Under the pieces are notes generated by a model. That model did no database searches, had not been told where the DNA came from, and worked only from the letters and a program-made list of their open reading frames with translations. Both the position numbers and the translations under genes were made by a program. This document shows, one piece after another, positions 54,495 to 63,042 of a stretch of 64,000 nucleotides of DNA. Position 1 is the stretch's first letter. Every line of letters begins with the position of its first letter. Origin of the DNA: Poritiphilus flavus (GTDB taxonomy: Bacteria > Bacteroidota > Bacteroidia > Flavobacteriales > Flavobacteriaceae); contig NZ_WXYO01000008.1 of the NCBI RefSeq assembly GCF_009901585.1, positions 310,001 to 374,000 on the forward strand, in the 5' to 3' direction.

Positions 54495-54502
54495 TACTTT
54501 TG
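54495..54502 (+). promoter_or_regulatory. rsmG promoter -7 box TACTTTTG
   Basis: TACTTTTG fits TAnnTTTG, 20 bp upstream of the rsmG start codon at 54523, in the 102-bp gap shared with the divergent desaturase gene. Confidence 0.5.
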
Positions 54503-54522
54503 CGAAAAGCACAAAGGTACGT

Positions 54523-55158
54523 ATGACGGCTGAATTAGTCCTTAAATATTTTCCCAAATTATCAGCAGAACAAAAATCGCAGTTTTTCGCTCTGGAAGCC
54601 CTTTACCAGGATTGGAATACGAAGATCAATGTAGTTTCACGCAAGGATATTGATGAACTCTACCTGCGCCATGTGCTGCACTCCTGCGGGATCGCTAAAA
54701 TTCAAGCATTTAAGGCCGGTGCTGAGATATTGGACGTTGGTACGGGAGGAGGGTTCCCGGGAATTCCTCTGGCGATCTTGTTCCCTGAGGCCCATTTTAC
54801 ACTTGTAGATTCCATCGAGAAAAAAATAAAAGTGGTCCAGGAAGTCGTTTCCGGACTGGGACTTTCTAACGTTACCGTAATAAATGGCAGGGTAGAGGAG
54901 ATGGACGGCAGTTTTGATTTTATTGTCAGCCGTGCGGTAGCGGCTATGCCAACCTTTGTCCGATGGGTTCGGGGGCGTATTAAAAAGGAGTCTGTACACG
55001 AACGCAGGAACGGGATATTATACCTGAAAGGAGGTGATCTCAGCAAGGAATTAAAGGATTACCGAAATGCCGAGATCTTTGAATTATCAGATTATTTCGA
55101 GGAAGCGTTTTTCGAGACCAAAAAAGTGGTTTATCTGCCTCTGAAATACCGCCCGTAA
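54523..55158 (+). CDS. rsmG: 16S rRNA (guanine-527-N7)-methyltransferase
   Basis: 211 aa. SAM-binding GTGGGFPGIPLAIL and LVDSIEKKIKVVQEVVSGLG, with NVVSRKDIDELYLRHVLHS and FIVSRAVAAMPTFVRWV. Methylates G527 of 16S rRNA (GidB family). Divergent from the desaturase, convergent with the next lipoprotein gene. Confidence 0.95.
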   Translation: MTAELVLKYFPKLSAEQKSQFFALEALYQDWNTKINVVSRKDIDELYLRHVLHSCGIAKIQAFKAGAEILDVGTGGGFPGIPLAILFPEAHFTLVDSIEKKIKVVQEVVSGLGLSNVTVINGRVEEMDGSFDFIVSRAVAAMPTFVRWVRGRIKKESVHERRNGILYLKGGDLSKELKDYRNAEIFELSDYFEEAFFETKKVVYLPLKYRP

Positions 55159-55168
55159 CCCGATAACC

Positions 55169-55558
55169 CTAGTCCGGCCGAATACAGGCAAAATCAATAA
55201 GGCATACAAAGCCAGGAGCCCTCCAGATAACGCATTCCTCTTCTATTTCCTCAGCGTCGATCTGCTGGCCCAGGGAACCGAGGAAGGATCCTTCGCAATC
55301 ATATACCGGAATAACCTTGTTGATTGTGGGGTTACAATCCCAGTATAGGAATACGGTTTGGCCCCGGTAGGTAGCCTCTGTAATATAACAGTAGACCAGG
55401 TCCTCGGAATCTTCCTCTAACCTGTTCTCAATCTCTGTGCGCAACCAGGGTAGGTCCGTAAGCGGTGAGACCACTCCACAGACAACAGTATTATCGTCGT
55501 CATCCGAACATGCCAAAAGGAGAAATAACAAAATTACTGGAAGGTAAATCAGTTTCAT
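55169..55558 (-). CDS. Small surface-type lipoprotein
   Basis: 129 aa from ATG 55558; a Met 27 bp earlier adds a basic extension that is not needed for the signal. Lipobox LLAC followed by SDDDDN, an acidic export tract. The mature part has about eight Cys in pairs (CGVVSPLTDL, YCYIT, DCNPTINK, YDCEG, EEECVIWR, FVCLIDFAC), so likely disulfide-rich. No family recognised; convergent with rsmG. Confidence 0.6.
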   Translation of the reverse strand: MKLIYLPVILLFLLLACSDDDDNTVVCGVVSPLTDLPWLRTEIENRLEEDSEDLVYCYITEATYRGQTVFLYWDCNPTINKVIPVYDCEGSFLGSLGQQIDAEEIEEECVIWRAPGFVCLIDFACIRPD

Positions 55559-55632
55559 AGCCAGGTGTTTTGTAAAAAGACGCAAATTGTCTTAAAAGTT
55601 GCGGCCAGGCAGTGTATTTCGGAGGTTTTTGT

Positions 55633-56145
55633 TTAATCCGTATCGGAAGGCAGTGACATTTCCATAACATAGTCGTCCATAAAATAACCATTGCCGATAT
55701 CCTGTTTTATCTCCTGTGTCTTTACAAATCCTTTCTTTTCGTACCACGCAATGGTATTTTTATTATGTCTGTTTACGGTAAGCCAGATGGCGGAGAATTG
55801 CCTGTGAGTAGCCAGATTTTGAGTGAATGAAAGCAATTGCCCACCATATCCTCCTCCCCGGGCAGACTTATCCAGATAGATCTTGCTTATCATCAACTTA
55901 CCCTTGGGGTGGTCCGGGATTAAGCCTAAATAGCCCAGTTCTTTCCCGTGATCTCTTAGTAGGAAGTATTCGTAACCGGAATTGATCTGTTCCTTTATTG
56001 CGGGTTCGCTTTGAAATTTCTCCAGCATATAGTCTACCTGTTGCTGACCGATAATAGGCACATAATGGTCGTTCCAGATCTTTGAAGCCAGCTCCACAGT
56101 CCTACTAATTTCACCCTGGTCAATTACTTTAACAATTTCACCCAT
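55633..56145 (-). CDS. GNAT-family N-acetyltransferase
   Basis: 170 aa. GNAT core with KIYLDKSARGGGYGGQLLSF (acetyl-CoA-binding R-G-G-G-x-G), then AIWLTVNRHNKNTIAWYEKK (motif B). Transfers acetyl from acetyl-CoA to an unknown amine. Single gene between short lipoprotein and SnoaL-like genes. Confidence 0.9.
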   Translation of the reverse strand: MGEIVKVIDQGEISRTVELASKIWNDHYVPIIGQQQVDYMLEKFQSEPAIKEQINSGYEYFLLRDHGKELGYLGLIPDHPKGKLMISKIYLDKSARGGGYGGQLLSFTQNLATHRQFSAIWLTVNRHNKNTIAWYEKKGFVKTQEIKQDIGNGYFMDDYVMEMSLPSDTD

Positions 56146-56197
56146 GGAAGGAAAGTTAACTACTTATGCCTGAATTTAAAAAGTATCAGTCAGCTTT

Positions 56198-56566
56198 TCA
56201 GGATTCACCAGGTGTTGTAAGTTTTCGCTCTTCGCTGATCTCTCCTTCAATATTGTAGTAAGCCACTATCTCGTCAATCATCCTGTCTTTACAATAATGC
56301 CATTCACTCACCTCCAGCCTGAAATCGCCCTGGATCGCCGTGTATCGCACACAGGAGGAGTCGGACCGGTAAATAGCATCCCTGATCTCAAACCGATGAC
56401 CCAGAAATTTATCCTTGTTGGCATCTACCAGGCTAATGTAAGCCTCTTTGCCTTCTATAGTCCCATAAGGGCTGGTATGTCTGAAGTTGTTGGAAATGGG
56501 CAGGTTCAGAAAATCCCCGCTCTCCCATTTATCGAACCACATTTTGGTTAATTCCTCCGAATTCAT
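56198..56566 (-). CDS. SnoaL-like/NTF2-fold small protein
   Basis: 122 aa. Starts MNSEELTKMWFDKWESGDFL and continues with FRHTSPYGTIEGKEAYISLV, a SnoaL/NTF2-like cone fold pattern. Charged and soluble. Could be a small polyketide-cyclase-like enzyme or a binding protein; no clear catalytic residues. Next to the GNAT gene on the same strand, 52 bp upstream. Confidence 0.65.
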   Translation of the reverse strand: MNSEELTKMWFDKWESGDFLNLPISNNFRHTSPYGTIEGKEAYISLVDANKDKFLGHRFEIRDAIYRSDSSCVRYTAIQGDFRLEVSEWHYCKDRMIDEIVAYYNIEGEISEERKLTTPGES

Positions 56567-56667
56567 ATCACCTGGTGCATTAAATTAGTTTCGAAAATTT
56601 GATGAGGTATGCCTCTTTCTAACTGTAATTTAAGCTTTATTTGACAATTGCAGACTTAACCTTGGCG

Positions 56668-57321
56668 CTATGAGTCCGGAAAATGTTTTTGGATTTTTCT
56701 CAGGACGGCCTCCACTCTTTGCCGTTTGGATTCTTTCTCAATGTCTGCTAAACGGGAATTCAGGCTTTTGACAAAAATGGATTTGTTCGCTGCGGTAATA
56801 ACCGTAAAGGCCCTTTCTGCATACATAGGTAGTTGATTCACCGGGCTTTTTAGGATCTGTTCGTTTAGCAGGTCGAAGCAGTTGTCCGCATAGGCTTCAT
56901 AGGTACATAGCCTGATCAGGGTATTTACTGCATTATCTTTTGTGATCACTGAACCCAGCTCCGCGGCGGCGAGAATTTCTGGAAGGGCCGCATAGACCCA
57001 TTCCGGGCGTTCAGAGCTAATCGTAAAGATGGCGGTCATGGCACCCCATTGCAGGCGGTTGTTTTTGCTCTTCAACAAGGGGAGGAGATCCGGAGCGTAA
57101 TTCGCGATCAACTTAGGGTTTCGCTCGCCTATCTCATAGATAACTTTAATACAATCGTTTTGTATGGCTTTGCTTTTATCTGAGAGGTGCGCTACGAGTT
57201 CCTTAACGGCCTTGTGGTCATTTTCACCGGCTATTCGTGCGGCTAGTTCCTCATTCGGGCCCTGATCCCTGCTGTTTTGGGAAGAGGAAAGCAGTTCTAT
57301 CACAGATGTTGGTTCTTCCAT
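56668..57321 (-). CDS. HEAT-repeat protein
   Basis: 217 aa of helical HEAT repeats (KAIQNDCIKVIYEIGERNPK, LLPLLKSKNNRLQWGAMTAI, VYAALPEILAAAELGSVITK). Such repeats bind other proteins. No signal peptide, so cytosolic. No partner is evident. Confidence 0.75.
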   Translation of the reverse strand: MEEPTSVIELLSSSQNSRDQGPNEELAARIAGENDHKAVKELVAHLSDKSKAIQNDCIKVIYEIGERNPKLIANYAPDLLPLLKSKNNRLQWGAMTAIFTISSERPEWVYAALPEILAAAELGSVITKDNAVNTLIRLCTYEAYADNCFDLLNEQILKSPVNQLPMYAERAFTVITAANKSIFVKSLNSRLADIEKESKRQRVEAVLRKIQKHFPDS

Positions 57322-57492
57322 CTCTCAGGTTTGTGTATACTTTTAGTGAAAAATCCTGCCAGAGATCCCGGGAGGGTAAATTCCTTTAGCTTATCCATAA
57401 TATGGATTGTTTTTTCAAAATTATGGAGGACGACTGACAACCCTGTGTCAACAGCATTAAAAGAGCAGGAGAAGATCAAATAAGAAGAACTT

Positions 57493-58089
57493 TTAGCCCA
57501 AAAGGCGATAATGAAAGCGCTGACCACCTTCCAGCCAGACTATTTCCAGGTAAACCGCTCCATTTTCCTCCAGTTTGCCTATGGTGATCCTGTGCTGGCT
57601 CAGAGTGTTTCGCTCCTTGGTCTCCGCCTGCCACTGATAGCCATGCCAGGCACTCTGAAAAAGATTGGATTTACTTTCTACAGAAATCTTCTCTACAGAC
57701 TTCAGATGCTGGTCTTTTATAAGGGCGACATGTGTTTTAAGGTTGATGGAAATGGTAGGGCAGAAGGTATTCTCCAGCGCCTTTATGGTTACAGAAGAAT
57801 CCGTGTAGGTTGTAGAGAGTTTTAAGGTGGCCGCAGGCTCCAATTCTACTGAAATGAATTCTCCTGTTTCCCTGAAATCCAGGGGTAATTCCCGCTGCAT
57901 GCCATTTTCATCGGGAACTCTTGGAGTCTGGCTCTCCTGGTATTTGGTAACGGTTTTCATCAGCTTGAATGCCCGATCTCCCGGGCTTAAGAGCTGGTGC
58001 AGACCATCCAGGTCCGTAACGGGCTCCTGGCCGGCCACCGCCTGCAGTCCGAGCAGAAAGATCAGCAGTATTAACTGTAGATGCCTCAT
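57493..58089 (-). CDS. Secreted or periplasmic protein of unknown function
   Basis: 198 aa with a signal peptide (residues about 1-20, ending AVAGQ). The mature part is beta-rich with a central PTISINLKTHVALIKDQHLK. No family recognised. It is separate from the HEAT gene by 171 bp. Confidence 0.55.
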   Translation of the reverse strand: MRHLQLILLIFLLGLQAVAGQEPVTDLDGLHQLLSPGDRAFKLMKTVTKYQESQTPRVPDENGMQRELPLDFRETGEFISVELEPAATLKLSTTYTDSSVTIKALENTFCPTISINLKTHVALIKDQHLKSVEKISVESKSNLFQSAWHGYQWQAETKERNTLSQHRITIGKLEENGAVYLEIVWLEGGQRFHYRLLG

Positions 58090-58220
58090 ATTTCGCCAGT
58101 GATCACTTCATTCTGTTTGATGAAGTGAGTAATCAGTTTGCAGAATAAAATTATGGAAAATTCTCAGGCAGACAAGACCTTTAACATTGCTTACCTGGCA
58201 GCTATGCGCTGTGTCAGAAC

Positions 58221-58685
58221 CTAATTTGCCCTATTTTCAACAAATTCTGAAAGGTTGTCAAATACAGAAGCCCAACCGTTGTAAAAGCCCATTTGCTCCT
58301 GTTGTTTGCAATATGCTTCAGTTTCGTGAACACAGTCAAAGGTGAAAAGGGTATTATCACCCGCTGCTTCGAATTGAATATGCAATTCCACCCCTTCGGT
58401 CATAGGTTTGAAATCGGCAGTTGTGACTATCTTTTCCATTTCAACGATCTCCAGGTACTGCCCTTCAGAAATAAATTCATCTCCATTAGGCATGGTCATG
58501 GCGTATTTCCATTGACCACCCGCCCTGAAATCGTGTTCTATGACCCGGGTTTTCATACCTTTAGGACCCCACCAACTGGCAATATGTTCGGCTTGCGTCC
58601 AGGCTTCCCAAACCAGTTTCAAGGGGGCTTTAAAGGTTCTTTTTAAGGTTAGCGTTCGGTTGCTCAGGTCGTCTGATTTATTCAT
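58221..58685 (-). CDS. SRPBCC/AHSA1-family protein
   Basis: 154 aa. Typical AHSA1 pattern: LTLKRTFKAPLKLVWEAWTQ, HIASWWGPKGM, then DFRAGGQWKYAMTMPNGDEF and a final AYCKQQEQMGFYNGWASVFD. Helix-grip fold that binds hydrophobic ligands. It overlaps the ArsR-type regulator gene by 8 bp; regulator plus SRPBCC partner is a frequent pair. Confidence 0.9.
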   Translation of the reverse strand: MNKSDDLSNRTLTLKRTFKAPLKLVWEAWTQAEHIASWWGPKGMKTRVIEHDFRAGGQWKYAMTMPNGDEFISEGQYLEIVEMEKIVTTADFKPMTEGVELHIQFEAAGDNTLFTFDCVHETEAYCKQQEQMGFYNGWASVFDNLSEFVENRAN

Positions 58686-59025
58686 CTTTTCGATTTTTAG
58701 GCTGCTGTCGCATGCCGGTTTGTAATTGGTCTAAATAGTTTTCGAAGGAATCCAGTTTGTCCTCCCAAAGATTCTGGTACTGTTGTATCCACAGAAAGGC
58801 GGGGATGAGGTTTCTGGGTTGAATTTCGCAATACCGCTCCCTACCTTGTTGATCAATGCTGATTATCCCGCATTCGTTCAGTATTTTGAGATGTTTGGAA
58901 ATGGCTGGTCTGCTGACGTCAAATTGCTCTGCTACGGCACTGACCGTAAGACGTTGCTCGGCGAGTAGCCGGATAATGTCCCTTCTTACCGGATCTGCAA
59001 TCGCCTGGAAAACGTCTCTTCTCAT
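58678..59025 (-). CDS. ArsR-family winged-helix repressor
   Basis: 115 aa. ArsR HTH: VRRDIIRLLAEQRLTVSAVA, QFDVSRPAISKHLKILNECG, then GRERYCEIQP. Only one Cys (YCEI) besides an internal NECG, so the classic metal-binding pairs are not present. Represses the downstream SRPBCC gene and probably itself through the twin operators upstream. Confidence 0.92.
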   Translation of the reverse strand: MRRDVFQAIADPVRRDIIRLLAEQRLTVSAVAEQFDVSRPAISKHLKILNECGIISIDQQGRERYCEIQPRNLIPAFLWIQQYQNLWEDKLDSFENYLDQLQTGMRQQPKNRKDE

Positions 59026-59029
59026 TTAG

Positions 59030-59071
59030 GTAACCATTTGGTTACAAAAATATATGTAATCATTCGGTTAC
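59030..59071. promoter_or_regulatory. Twin operator before the arsR-type gene
   Basis: GTAACCATTTGGTTAC at 59030-59045 is a perfect palindrome (6-bp arms, 4-bp centre). A diverged copy GTAATCATTCGGTTAC lies at 59056-59071, 26 bp centre to centre. The first site is 5 bp upstream of the ArsR start codon. This fits ArsR self-regulation. Confidence 0.7.
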
Positions 59072-59151
59072 GCAAATATTTTTGTGGAATTCTTTTAGAA
59101 ATGTTTCAAAGGGTTCCCCAGTGGCCGAAGTAAGAAGATGCAAGCCGGAGG

Positions 59152-59958
59152 CTATTTCCCGGTAATGGCTTTAAACTGATTGAAATACCTTCGCCCGAGT
59201 TCGCGTTGCCCTTTGGCATCGAAATGCACCTCGTCGTGAAAATTGTTTGTTTTTTCTATCAGGAAAGGATATTCAGGATCTACGTACCCAACATTGCCAA
59301 GGCGTTCCGGGGTTTCCGAAATGATTTCCTGAATTTTCTGGCGGGCTTCTTCCTGTTCTACCCAAAATGGTACCATCCCCCCCAGAATGAAGGGAACGTT
59401 TTCCTGGCCGATATCCTGCCTGAAATTTTGTATAAAATCGTCCAGGTGTACCTGATAACTGCCATTTCCTATGTCGCGCTCTCCCTGGTGCCATAGTATG
59501 GCTTTTAGCTCGCTGTTCTTGTATTCGTGTAAAACCAGTTTTACCCTGGCTATAGCGTCCTGATACAGCTCATCTCCCTTATTCCATTTCCTGTCCGTAA
59601 AGCCGGTCCCTCCATGGCCACAAGGTATGATCAGAATGTCACTTCCATCCTTGAGATGGTCGAATAGGAGTTTTGCGAACGTCATGGCAAATCCTACTTT
59701 TCCCTTGGCTTTTGAGTGATGTTGCAAGGGTTCTTGCGCTTTTATTACCCTCAAGTTGTCTGAGCCGAATCTGCCCAGCTGTTTGATCTGTTCGTGACTG
59801 TGGTCGAATTTTGAATCTAAACCGACACCTGAGTAGGTGTTGGACTGCCCTGCGATAAGGATAACGTTATACGGCTTTTCGTAGTCAACCTCCACAGCCT
59901 CCTTCTGACAGCCATACAGCCAGTGAATAAGCAGAATATAGGGCAATAATCGCTTCAT
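59152..59958 (-). CDS. Sialate O-acetylesterase-like lipoprotein (SGNH/SASA)
   Basis: 268 aa. Lipobox LYGC (about residue 17). SGNH-type motifs: nucleophile IAGQS39N, oxyanion GHGGTGF (block III region), HQGERD (block near residue 157) and D242-E-V-H245-F. Family DUF303/SASA (sialate or other sugar O-acetylesterase). Probably lipid-anchored in the envelope and deacetylates glycans. Alone on its strand, with 237 bp before the next gene upstream. Confidence 0.85.
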   Translation of the reverse strand: MKRLLPYILLIHWLYGCQKEAVEVDYEKPYNVILIAGQSNTYSGVGLDSKFDHSHEQIKQLGRFGSDNLRVIKAQEPLQHHSKAKGKVGFAMTFAKLLFDHLKDGSDILIIPCGHGGTGFTDRKWNKGDELYQDAIARVKLVLHEYKNSELKAILWHQGERDIGNGSYQVHLDDFIQNFRQDIGQENVPFILGGMVPFWVEQEEARQKIQEIISETPERLGNVGYVDPEYPFLIEKTNNFHDEVHFDAKGQRELGRRYFNQFKAITGK

Positions 59959-60195
59959 TTTCGTTATAGTAGGGCCCGGAAGGAGTTAACCTTTAAATCT
60001 ATAAAAAAACTGGCTATTAAGCAATCAAAATTGGACGATAACCGGATTTGATCGACGTCTTACAGACCGAAAAATCGGGCCATATAAAAATCTTTGGCTT
60101 TGGTAGCCATTTTAGCTGAAGAAATGCGGAATTTGAATAGCGTATCCAGCCCTGATTATGAATTAGGGACCGGATATTGGATCAAAAAGAGCTGC

Positions 60196-61332
60196 CTAAT
60201 AATAAGAGATGCCTAAACTTACGTGGTCATGCTTGTTTTTTGGACCGACAAACACGCTGTCTTTGGCAAAATTGAGGCACAATACGGAGTCTTTATGCAC
60301 TTCTGAGGAAGACCAGTAGTTTATGCCGGGAAATGCTCCAAATCCATTCTCATAGATATTTTGTTGGACTATCTTGAGCTCTTCAATGGAAGGCATATAC
60401 CAGTCCGGGTTTACAGAATGCCCATATCTACTAATAAAATACATATGGGAGAGTGTTGTTCCGTTGATCTCCATAGCCTTTTCTGAATTGGGCTTGCCGT
60501 CCCCAATTTCCAGACCAGTGGCACCGGTAACCTCATTGGGTCCCCATGAGGTTATAAAAGTTATATCGTAAGAACCGTTTTCATAAGTGGTACGTGATAC
60601 GAAGCCATGCAAACCGGTTTCATCCACATAGGCTACGATACCACCTATATGTTCCTGTCCGAGTACATATTGCGAAACAAAGGAGATGTCTTCACTTACT
60701 GTGGTTCCTGCGGAGTTTTCTGCCACCACCCGGAAATGATAAGTGGTATTCGGAATGAGTCCTTCTAAAGGTACCTCAATTGCCTCACTTTCTCCAATAT
60801 CGGAGACTTCCCCTATCCTTCCAAATTCATATGCGGTGGTGGTCCCGTATTCAAAATACACATCGGTAGAGATCTTGTTGGAGAGCACCCTTGCCCTTAT
60901 GGTAGCCAGAGGTGGACAATTTTTCAGGACAGAAGGATTAATTATGGTAGGTTGAGCCCCCTGGGTTTTAAGGCTCTGCGTCTGGCTATAGGCTATTCCT
61001 TCTTCGTTAACCGCATAGGCTCGAACAAAATACTCTGTAGCACCGGTTAGTGGAGCTATGGATTCAGTAAACTCCCCTAACCAGGTGTTTTGGTTAACCG
61101 TGGAGTTATCCGATACCGTTGGCGGATTTGTGGTACTCCAGCAGATACCGTATTCGTTCACCGGTGAGGAGCCTGAAAAGGTGATATTGGCACTAACCTG
61201 GGCAGTAGCAGCGGTAACCTCTGCTATTCCCGAAATGATTACCTCAGGTACTTCTCCATCATCGTCCTGGCAGCCAATCAAACATAAGAATATCAGTAGA
61301 AGCGAAAGAGTCTTGGTAAGTTTCATAGCCAT
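60196..61332 (-). CDS. Lipoprotein with fibronectin-III-like domains and a C-terminal DUF1566-like region
   Basis: 378 aa. Lipobox LIGC (about residue 21), followed by QDDDGE, an acidic surface-type tract. Two FN3-like segments (residues about 30-125, NEYGICWSTTNPPTVSDN, FVRAYAVNEEGIAYS; and about 130-225, YFEYGTTTAYEFGRIGE, NTTYHFRVVAENSAGTT), then a region with GGIVAYVDETGLHGFVSR and PDWYMPSIEELKIVQQN and NYWSSSEVH, as in DUF1566/fimbrial-adhesin-like proteins. Likely surface exposed and binding. Start uncertain between ATG 61332 and 61326. Confidence 0.75.
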   Translation of the reverse strand: MAMKLTKTLSLLLIFLCLIGCQDDDGEVPEVIISGIAEVTAATAQVSANITFSGSSPVNEYGICWSTTNPPTVSDNSTVNQNTWLGEFTESIAPLTGATEYFVRAYAVNEEGIAYSQTQSLKTQGAQPTIINPSVLKNCPPLATIRARVLSNKISTDVYFEYGTTTAYEFGRIGEVSDIGESEAIEVPLEGLIPNTTYHFRVVAENSAGTTVSEDISFVSQYVLGQEHIGGIVAYVDETGLHGFVSRTTYENGSYDITFITSWGPNEVTGATGLEIGDGKPNSEKAMEINGTTLSHMYFISRYGHSVNPDWYMPSIEELKIVQQNIYENGFGAFPGINYWSSSEVHKDSVLCLNFAKDSVFVGPKNKHDHVSLGISYY

Positions 61333-61617
61333 TTCCTTGTAAGCAGAATCGCAGTTTGTTTATTTGTTCAGGGAACTTCTGGTATTTGTTTTGGGCAGTT
61401 CAAATGTAAGTATTTTCCTGTCCCTTCACAAGAAGAACGCTTAGACATCTGCTTTGTTGCTAAGCCCGTATTATTTAACTTTTAAGGCTACTGCTTTGAT
61501 TATATCACCCTCTGAAGTTACACCATTCCCTGGAGGCAATTGCGGGCCAGGCTTTTTGGCAAGTCAGGTTCGCTCCAGGTTGGATTCAGATAGGATTTTC
61601 ATGAACATTTATTGATC
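61333..61617. other. Gap without a recognised feature
   Basis: About 285 bp. I see no gene, strong hairpin or promoter box here. Confidence 0.4.
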
Positions 61618-62322
61618 TCAGGAATCCTGTGATCTCATGATCGCTTTAAAGATCCAAAGACCTATGGCAATGCGGACCAAAGGTTGTAAGTAAGGATAGA
61701 TATAGGTGTAAGAGAAGTTAACCGGAGGGTTCAAAAAACTCAACCCTAAATAATATCGCCCAAAAGACGAAAGGCTCAGGAGTCCGATGAAAACCAGTGC
61801 CCAACCGATCCATTTGCCAAAACCTTCTTCCCTTATAAAGGCGAGGCCAAAAAAGAGACTTCCGAGTCCGAATCCATAGATAACCAAAAAGTATTTGCTG
61901 TCAGAAATCCCATTCGCAGCCTGGATCAGGGTTTCATAGGCCGTTTTATCTGCCTCTCCCGCCGCTGCCATGTAGCCCGGGCGCCATATCTGGTTCAGGG
62001 CATCGATCAGTAAGGCCTGCTGAGACATTTCGGTCAGTGCCCAGATCAACAAAAAAAGGGTTCCCAAGATGATCTGCCAGGGGTATTTTTTCAACAAAAG
62101 GAAGGCCACACCCAGGCTGGCGATCAGATTAAGCTGTGGGTGAAGGAACAGTATCCACAGTTTGGTGAGATACAGACTGTTTTCAAATAGCATTACCCTG
62201 CTTTCAAAATCAGGAGCTTCAGGATTCGGAAGGAAAATGAGCAATGCCGTGGTTAAGGCCCCTGCAAATGAGCAAATTGCCGCGATTTTCAAAAACAAAC
62301 GACCGTTTTTTGATTTGTACAT
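61618..62322 (-). CDS. Multi-pass membrane protein, DUF4386-like
   Basis: 234 aa, six or seven membrane segments. FAGALTTALLIFLPN near the start, LAFIREEGFGKWIGWALVFI and LVRIAIGLWIFKAI at the end, consistent with the DUF4386-type family of uncertain function. Same strand as the ACT-domain gene, 10 bp after it, probably co-transcribed. Confidence 0.6.
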   Translation of the reverse strand: MYKSKNGRLFLKIAAICSFAGALTTALLIFLPNPEAPDFESRVMLFENSLYLTKLWILFLHPQLNLIASLGVAFLLLKKYPWQIILGTLFLLIWALTEMSQQALLIDALNQIWRPGYMAAAGEADKTAYETLIQAANGISDSKYFLVIYGFGLGSLFFGLAFIREEGFGKWIGWALVFIGLLSLSSFGRYYLGLSFLNPPVNFSYTYIYPYLQPLVRIAIGLWIFKAIMRSQDS

Positions 62323-62332
62323 AAACTTCGGT

Positions 62333-62734
62333 CTAATGGTAATTTTTAGAAAGGTTTGTCAACACTCGCATAGCTTTTTCCGCCTCCTTTTTATTCACAA
62401 ATATGTGGTCGTGATAATAGCCCGCGATCACATTGCAACTAATACCGTGTTTGGCCAGTTCGGCTGAGAAGACCGCGGTAAACCCAACAGCCTCAAGGGA
62501 AGAGTGGATCATAAGGGTGATCCAGGAAGCTACATATTCATAGCTATGGCCCATTTCCTCCGCCTTTTTTCTGCTTATCACCACAGTGTGCGCCTCCTTT
62601 TCCCTGAATTCGCATATGGTTTCATCTCTCGGAATACTGCTAATATCCCTTGTCGAAATAAAGACATATTCCCCGGGATTCAATTGTGGTGTCATTCCAC
62701 TGATGAGTTCAGACAGACTTGTTTCAGCGTTCAT
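62333..62734 (-). CDS. ACT-domain-like protein (DUF2241 type)
   Basis: 133 aa. MTPQLNPGEYVFISTRD near residues 14-30 is the DUF2241 opening, then TVVISRKKAEEMGHSYEYV and an ACT-like C-terminal half with FSAELAKHGISCNVIAGYYH and HIFV. Such proteins bind small ligands, often amino acids. Precedes the DUF4386-like gene by 10 bp. Confidence 0.8.
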   Translation of the reverse strand: MNAETSLSELISGMTPQLNPGEYVFISTRDISSIPRDETICEFREKEAHTVVISRKKAEEMGHSYEYVASWITLMIHSSLEAVGFTAVFSAELAKHGISCNVIAGYYHDHIFVNKKEAEKAMRVLTNLSKNYH

Positions 62735-63042
62735 TTAGGAGGTATAGGTTGTTGTTAACCGGACAGGAACTTATTCGTTCCAGTGAGACCGGATTCGTCT
62801 TTAAATGTAGCAAAACTTACCCAAATGTCGGGCTTTCATCAGGGATAAGATAGTATTGCAAGCAGGTAGAAGATGTACGATAAAGCATCGGAACTTTGGA
62901 GTACGCTACGGATTTTCGATGAACTGCGATCTATTCCCGCTCTGATCCGTGAGATCTTTCTGCCGGGATGTATATTTTGATTACATTTGGGATTCCTGAA
63001 TTGCCAGAAGAAACAACCGAGCCAGTAACTTAAAGCGTTTCT
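62735..63042. other. Upstream region of the DUF4198 gene
   Basis: About 308 bp between divergent genes. A plus-strand TACATTTG box at 62982-62989 fits TAnnTTTG, 53 bp before the DUF4198 start. No clear metal-responsive operator (such as a Zur- or Fur-type palindrome) was found by eye. Confidence 0.5.
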
